Under the pieces are notes generated by a model that was not told the DNA's origin, ran no database searches, and was given only the letters and a program-made list of their open reading frames with translations. From Porticoccaceae bacterium (GTDB lineage: Bacteria > Pseudomonadota > Gammaproteobacteria > Pseudomonadales > Porticoccaceae), in contig DNBN01000111.1 in assembly GCA_003491845.1 (NCBI GenBank), forward strand, positions 1-18,128: 18,128 nt of DNA, read 5' to 3'. The position numbers and the translations under genes were made by a program. Positions within the stretch are counted from its first letter, which is position 1. Each line of letters starts with the position of its first letter. This document shows, in pieces, positions 16,941 to 18,128 of this stretch.

Positions 16941-18110
16941 ATGCATAATATTCGTACCTACAATGCCCTTTCAGCCAAGGGATTATCAAGATTTTCAACT
17001 GACAAGTATCAGGTTAGTGAAGATTGTTTGGCCCCTGATGCCTACATGTTGCGTAGTCACAAGCTCCATACTGAGAGAGTTCCAGACTCTTTGTTGGCCG
17101 TTGCTCGCGCAGGAGCCGGTGTCAATAATATTCCAGTGGCGGATTACACAGAACAGGGCATTGTGGTTTTTAATACACCAGGTGCTAATGCTAATGCGGT
17201 GAAAGAGCTCATTGTTGCAGGTCTGCTGTTGGGGTCCAGAGACATCTATGGCGGAATGAATTATGTCCAACGATTGTCTGAGATGGATGATGGTGTTGAA
17301 ATGGGAAAGCTCTTGGAGAAAGAAAAAAAGCGCTTTGCTGGTACTGAAATTACTGGAAAAACACTTGGGGTTGTTGGGCTTGGTGCTATCGGTTCTATCA
17401 TAGCCAACTTAGGATTAGAATTAGGTATGAACGTAGTGGGTTTTGATCCTGCTATTTCGGTCGAAGCAGCTTGGCAGTTGTCTAGCCGGGTAGAGCGAAT
17501 GGAAAATCTTGAAGCGCTTTTAGCGCGAGCAGATTTTGTCACCTTACATGTGCCGGCAATACCAGCAACAAAACATCTTATAAACGCTAAGACGCTTGGT
17601 GGTATGAAGAAAACCGCCAAAATTCTTAATTTTGCCCGTGAAGAGATTGTTAGTACCCAGGATATGGTAGTAGCGTTGGATTCTGGGGTTATAGCTGGTT
17701 ACATCAGTGACTTCCCGGCTCCCGAACTGATTGGTAGAAAAGACGTACTATTAATGCCGCATATTGGCGCAAGCACAGCCGAAGCAGAGGAAAATTGTGC
17801 AGTCATGGCGGCAGATCAGCTTAAAGATTTTCTTGAAAATGGAAATATTTATAATTCCGTTAATTACCCACCCACCAAAATGGGTCGTAATGGTGGGTCA
17901 AGAATTACTTTCAGTAACAATAATGTTCCCAAAGTTCTTGGCAGCGTGTTGTCTATTTTAGCTGAGGCTAATCTTAATGTTGTTGACATGGTCAACAAAA
18001 GCCGCGGTGAAATTGCCTACAATATTATTGATATTGAAGGTGATATTGATAGCAACTTACAAGCACAAATTGTCGCGGTTGAAGGTGTTATGCGCGTGCG
18101 TCTGATTTAG
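16941..18110 (+). CDS. serA: D-3-phosphoglycerate dehydrogenase (short form with ACT-like tail)
   Basis: NAD-dependent enzyme that oxidises 3-phosphoglycerate to 3-phosphohydroxypyruvate, the first step of serine synthesis. It is 389 residues and complete within the window. The substrate-binding part includes ARAGAGVNN (56-63) and TPGANANAVKE. The Rossmann motif is GLGAIG (146-151), with D169 following as the ribose-binding acid. Likely catalytic residues are R233 (NFAREEI), E262 (DFPAPE) and H274 (MPHIGAS). After about residue 320 there is an ACT-like regulatory segment (VPKVLGSVLSILAEANLNVVDM). A weak AAAGAGAAA precedes the ATG. It is probably cotranscribed with serC. Confidence 0.95.
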   Translation: MHNIRTYNALSAKGLSRFSTDKYQVSEDCLAPDAYMLRSHKLHTERVPDSLLAVARAGAGVNNIPVADYTEQGIVVFNTPGANANAVKELIVAGLLLGSRDIYGGMNYVQRLSEMDDGVEMGKLLEKEKKRFAGTEITGKTLGVVGLGAIGSIIANLGLELGMNVVGFDPAISVEAAWQLSSRVERMENLEALLARADFVTLHVPAIPATKHLINAKTLGGMKKTAKILNFAREEIVSTQDMVVALDSGVIAGYISDFPAPELIGRKDVLLMPHIGASTAEAEENCAVMAADQLKDFLENGNIYNSVNYPPTKMGRNGGSRITFSNNNVPKVLGSVLSILAEANLNVVDMVNKSRGEIAYNIIDIEGDIDSNLQAQIVAVEGVMRVRLI

Positions 18111-18128
18111 GTTCTGATGAGCCAAATA

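Overview
This window is chromosomal DNA from a gammaproteobacterium, most likely a marine Cellvibrionales/Pseudomonadales-type lineage. That placement is inferred from gene content and order: a coxBA-cox11-coxC-DUF2909-SURF1 block, a zur-znuCB/znuA zinc block, and polA-engB-cytochrome c4-dsbA. From memory, all three runs occur in Pseudomonas-like genomes. Base composition looks moderate in GC, and nothing indicates a recent phage, IS element or CRISPR array.

Region 1 (1-7495) is an aa3-type cytochrome c oxidase locus. It holds subunit II with a fused cytochrome c (5' end cut off by the window), subunit I, the Cu(B) chaperone Cox11 and subunit III, closed by a clear intrinsic terminator at 4110-4136. 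A small DUF2909-like membrane protein lies on the opposite strand. A second plus-strand run follows: SURF1, a Sco-like thioredoxin-fold protein, heme O synthase (ctaB) and Sco. Heme A synthase (COX15/ctaA), normally expected next to ctaB, is absent here.

Region 2 (7488-10494) is zinc uptake. znuB, znuC and zur run on the minus strand. znuA is divergent, with a near-consensus Zur box (9549-9563) between zur and znuA. sco and znuB converge and share one TTAATTAA palindrome as their stop codons. The zur gene is the oddest thing in the window. It is split between two frames by an apparent single-base shift. Its C-terminal half keeps the structural Cys4 zinc site, but all four residues that form the regulatory zinc site in E. 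coli Zur are replaced. ZnuA is also short, with no His-rich loop.

Region 3 (10543-15574) is housekeeping: DNA polymerase I, the ribosome-biogenesis GTPase EngB/YihA (minus), a diheme cytochrome c4 with a good sigma70-like promoter, and a DsbA-family oxidoreductase with an unusual CIHC active site.

Region 4 (15575-18128) is serine biosynthesis: a serC of the type common in alphaproteobacteria, followed by a short-form serA. The dsbA-serC gap contains two adjacent hairpins enclosed by a third helix, a possible structured RNA leader or 3' UTR. No entirely new system was found. The degenerate or frameshifted Zur, the missing COX15, the Sco-like extra assembly protein and the dsbA-serC RNA structure are the points most worth following.
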